Source of the DNA: an uncultured Clostridia bacterium
GTDB taxonomy: Bacteria; Bacillota; Clostridia; Oscillospirales; Oscillospiraceae
Reading direction: 5' to 3'
Assembly: GCA_947177005.1 (NCBI GenBank)
Contig: CAMWSZ010000213.1
Span: 1 to 5,857 of the forward strand
DNA: 5,857 bases
In this document: one piece after another, positions 5,463-5,857 of the stretch
Layout of the letters: each line of letters starts with the position of its first letter
How positions within the stretch are numbered: the first letter of the stretch is position 1
Made by a program: the position numbers and the translations under genes
Notes under the pieces: generated by a model
What the model saw: the letters and a program-made list of their open reading frames with translations, nothing else
What the model was told of the DNA's origin: nothing
The model's database searches: none

Positions 5463-5693
5463 GTGAAGCTGCAAAAAGAATCTAAAGTGGAAAACGTACT
5501 TTCTGTTCCGTGTTCCCGCGCTGTTATCGTAAACGAAAGTGACAGCCATGTTTTATTCCGGAAAAGCAATGCCGTTCTGAATGCACTGTACAGAATCAGG
5601 CAAATTGAGGAAAAAAGTGGGAACATTGAAAGAGTTAAGGAACTGGATCGGCAAATTACAAAGAAACAGCAAAAACTCTCCATGCAATCGTAG
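5463..5693 (+). CDS. Small coiled-coil protein, GTG start after an early stop (76 aa)
   Basis: The open frame from GTG 5463 encodes 76 residues. An N-terminal part contains SKVENVLSVPCSRAVIVNES and HVLFRKSNAVLNALYRIRQI; a C-terminal half from about residue 38 is highly charged with heptad-like leucines (IEEKSGNIERVKELDRQITK) and is probably a coiled coil. The family is not recognised. The best ribosome site, AGAGGA at 5442-5447, is ideally spaced for ATG 5454, but that frame reads ATG AGA TAA before continuing in the same frame at GTG 5463. A sense codon at 5460 would give a product three residues longer. Translation may now depend on the GTG, 15 bases from the site, possibly helped by coupling to the methyltransferase, whose stop (5450-5452) is 10 bases away. 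Co-transcription with the methyltransferase is likely. Confidence 0.55.
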   Translation: MKLQKESKVENVLSVPCSRAVIVNESDSHVLFRKSNAVLNALYRIRQIEEKSGNIERVKELDRQITKKQQKLSMQS

Positions 5694-5751
5694 TTTCAAA
5701 AAATGCCAGAGGATTCCTGATAAAATCATACATAAATAGAGGAGTACAAAA

Positions 5752-5857
5752 ATGGAATACAATAAAGCAATTGCAGAACTGGTAAGCGGAGACCATATTG
5801 AAGGATTTTATATTCTCAAGAATACAGCCGTCAAAACATCCTCCGCAGGGAAGCCTT
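5752..5857 (+). CDS. YhaM-like OB-fold/HD protein, N-terminal fragment (cut by window end)
   Basis: AGAGGAG (5738-5744) seven bases before ATG 5752 is a strong ribosome site. The 35 visible residues read MEYNKAIAELVSGDHIEGFY followed by ILKNTAVKTSSAGKP. This matches the start of the OB-fold nucleic-acid-binding domain seen in YhaM/CBF1-type 3'-5' exoribonucleases: I..L..GD.+EGFY++K....+TSSAGKP. In that family an HD phosphohydrolase domain follows; it would lie beyond this window, so whether the gene is full-length here cannot be seen. It lies 58 bases after the coiled-coil gene and probably belongs to the same unit. A free-standing OB-fold protein is the alternative. Confidence 0.65.
   Translation, partial: MEYNKAIAELVSGDHIEGFYILKNTAVKTSSAGKP

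Noticed and set aside
4745..5693. Restriction-modification pair formed by the methyltransferase and the following small gene
   Set aside because: The 76-residue coiled-coil protein is too small and has no nuclease motif; the Mrr-like gene is far upstream in a separate unit and lacks key catalytic residues.
1..5857. CRISPR array, tRNA, rRNA, riboswitch or replication origin
   Set aside because: No regularly spaced repeats, cloverleaf, conserved rRNA stretch, riboswitch core or iterons could be seen by eye on either strand.

Overview
The window looks like accessory DNA from a Gram-positive gut-type clostridium (Lachnospiraceae/Oscillospiraceae-like). The grounds are strong AGGAGG-type ribosome binding sites, mixed AT-rich and moderately GC-rich genes, and small uncharacterised proteins of the kind carried as cargo by integrative and conjugative elements of Firmicutes. 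This placement is inferred from sequence style and remembered family resemblance. No integrase, relaxase or conjugation gene lies inside the window.

Region 1 (1-410, minus strand) is the broken 3' part of a DDE insertion-sequence transposase. A 5-base tandem duplication shifts its reading frame just before the motif that carries the catalytic glutamate. Region 2 (444-1862, plus) is a probable two-gene unit: a membrane-anchored protein with an Mrr-type restriction-endonuclease fold whose catalytic residues look degraded, then a small two-helix membrane protein interrupted at a T7 run. A strong intrinsic terminator closes the unit.

Region 3 (1963-4576, plus) is a compact five-gene cassette with 49-74 base gaps. 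Most genes have their own good Shine-Dalgarno site, and all are open and undamaged. It ends in a second strong terminator. None of the five has a function I can assign. Two of them share an almost identical first ten codons (MTxKExTQxQ).

Region 4 (about 4670 to the window end, plus) has a beta-class DNA methyltransferase with a damaged N-terminus and an altered catalytic motif (DLSY). It is followed by a small coiled-coil protein whose best start runs into a stop at codon 3, and then by the first 35 codons of a YhaM-like OB-fold protein.

The clearest pattern is that the intact five-gene block is flanked on both sides by genes with small lesions: a 5-base duplication, a homopolymer slip, a 1-base plus 3-base loss and a nonsense codon. 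That suggests an ageing mobile element in which only the middle cassette is still maintained, unless some of the lesions are sequencing errors. I see no convincing complete new system. The best candidates for follow-up are the degenerate membrane Mrr-like protein with its small membrane partner, and the five-gene cassette.
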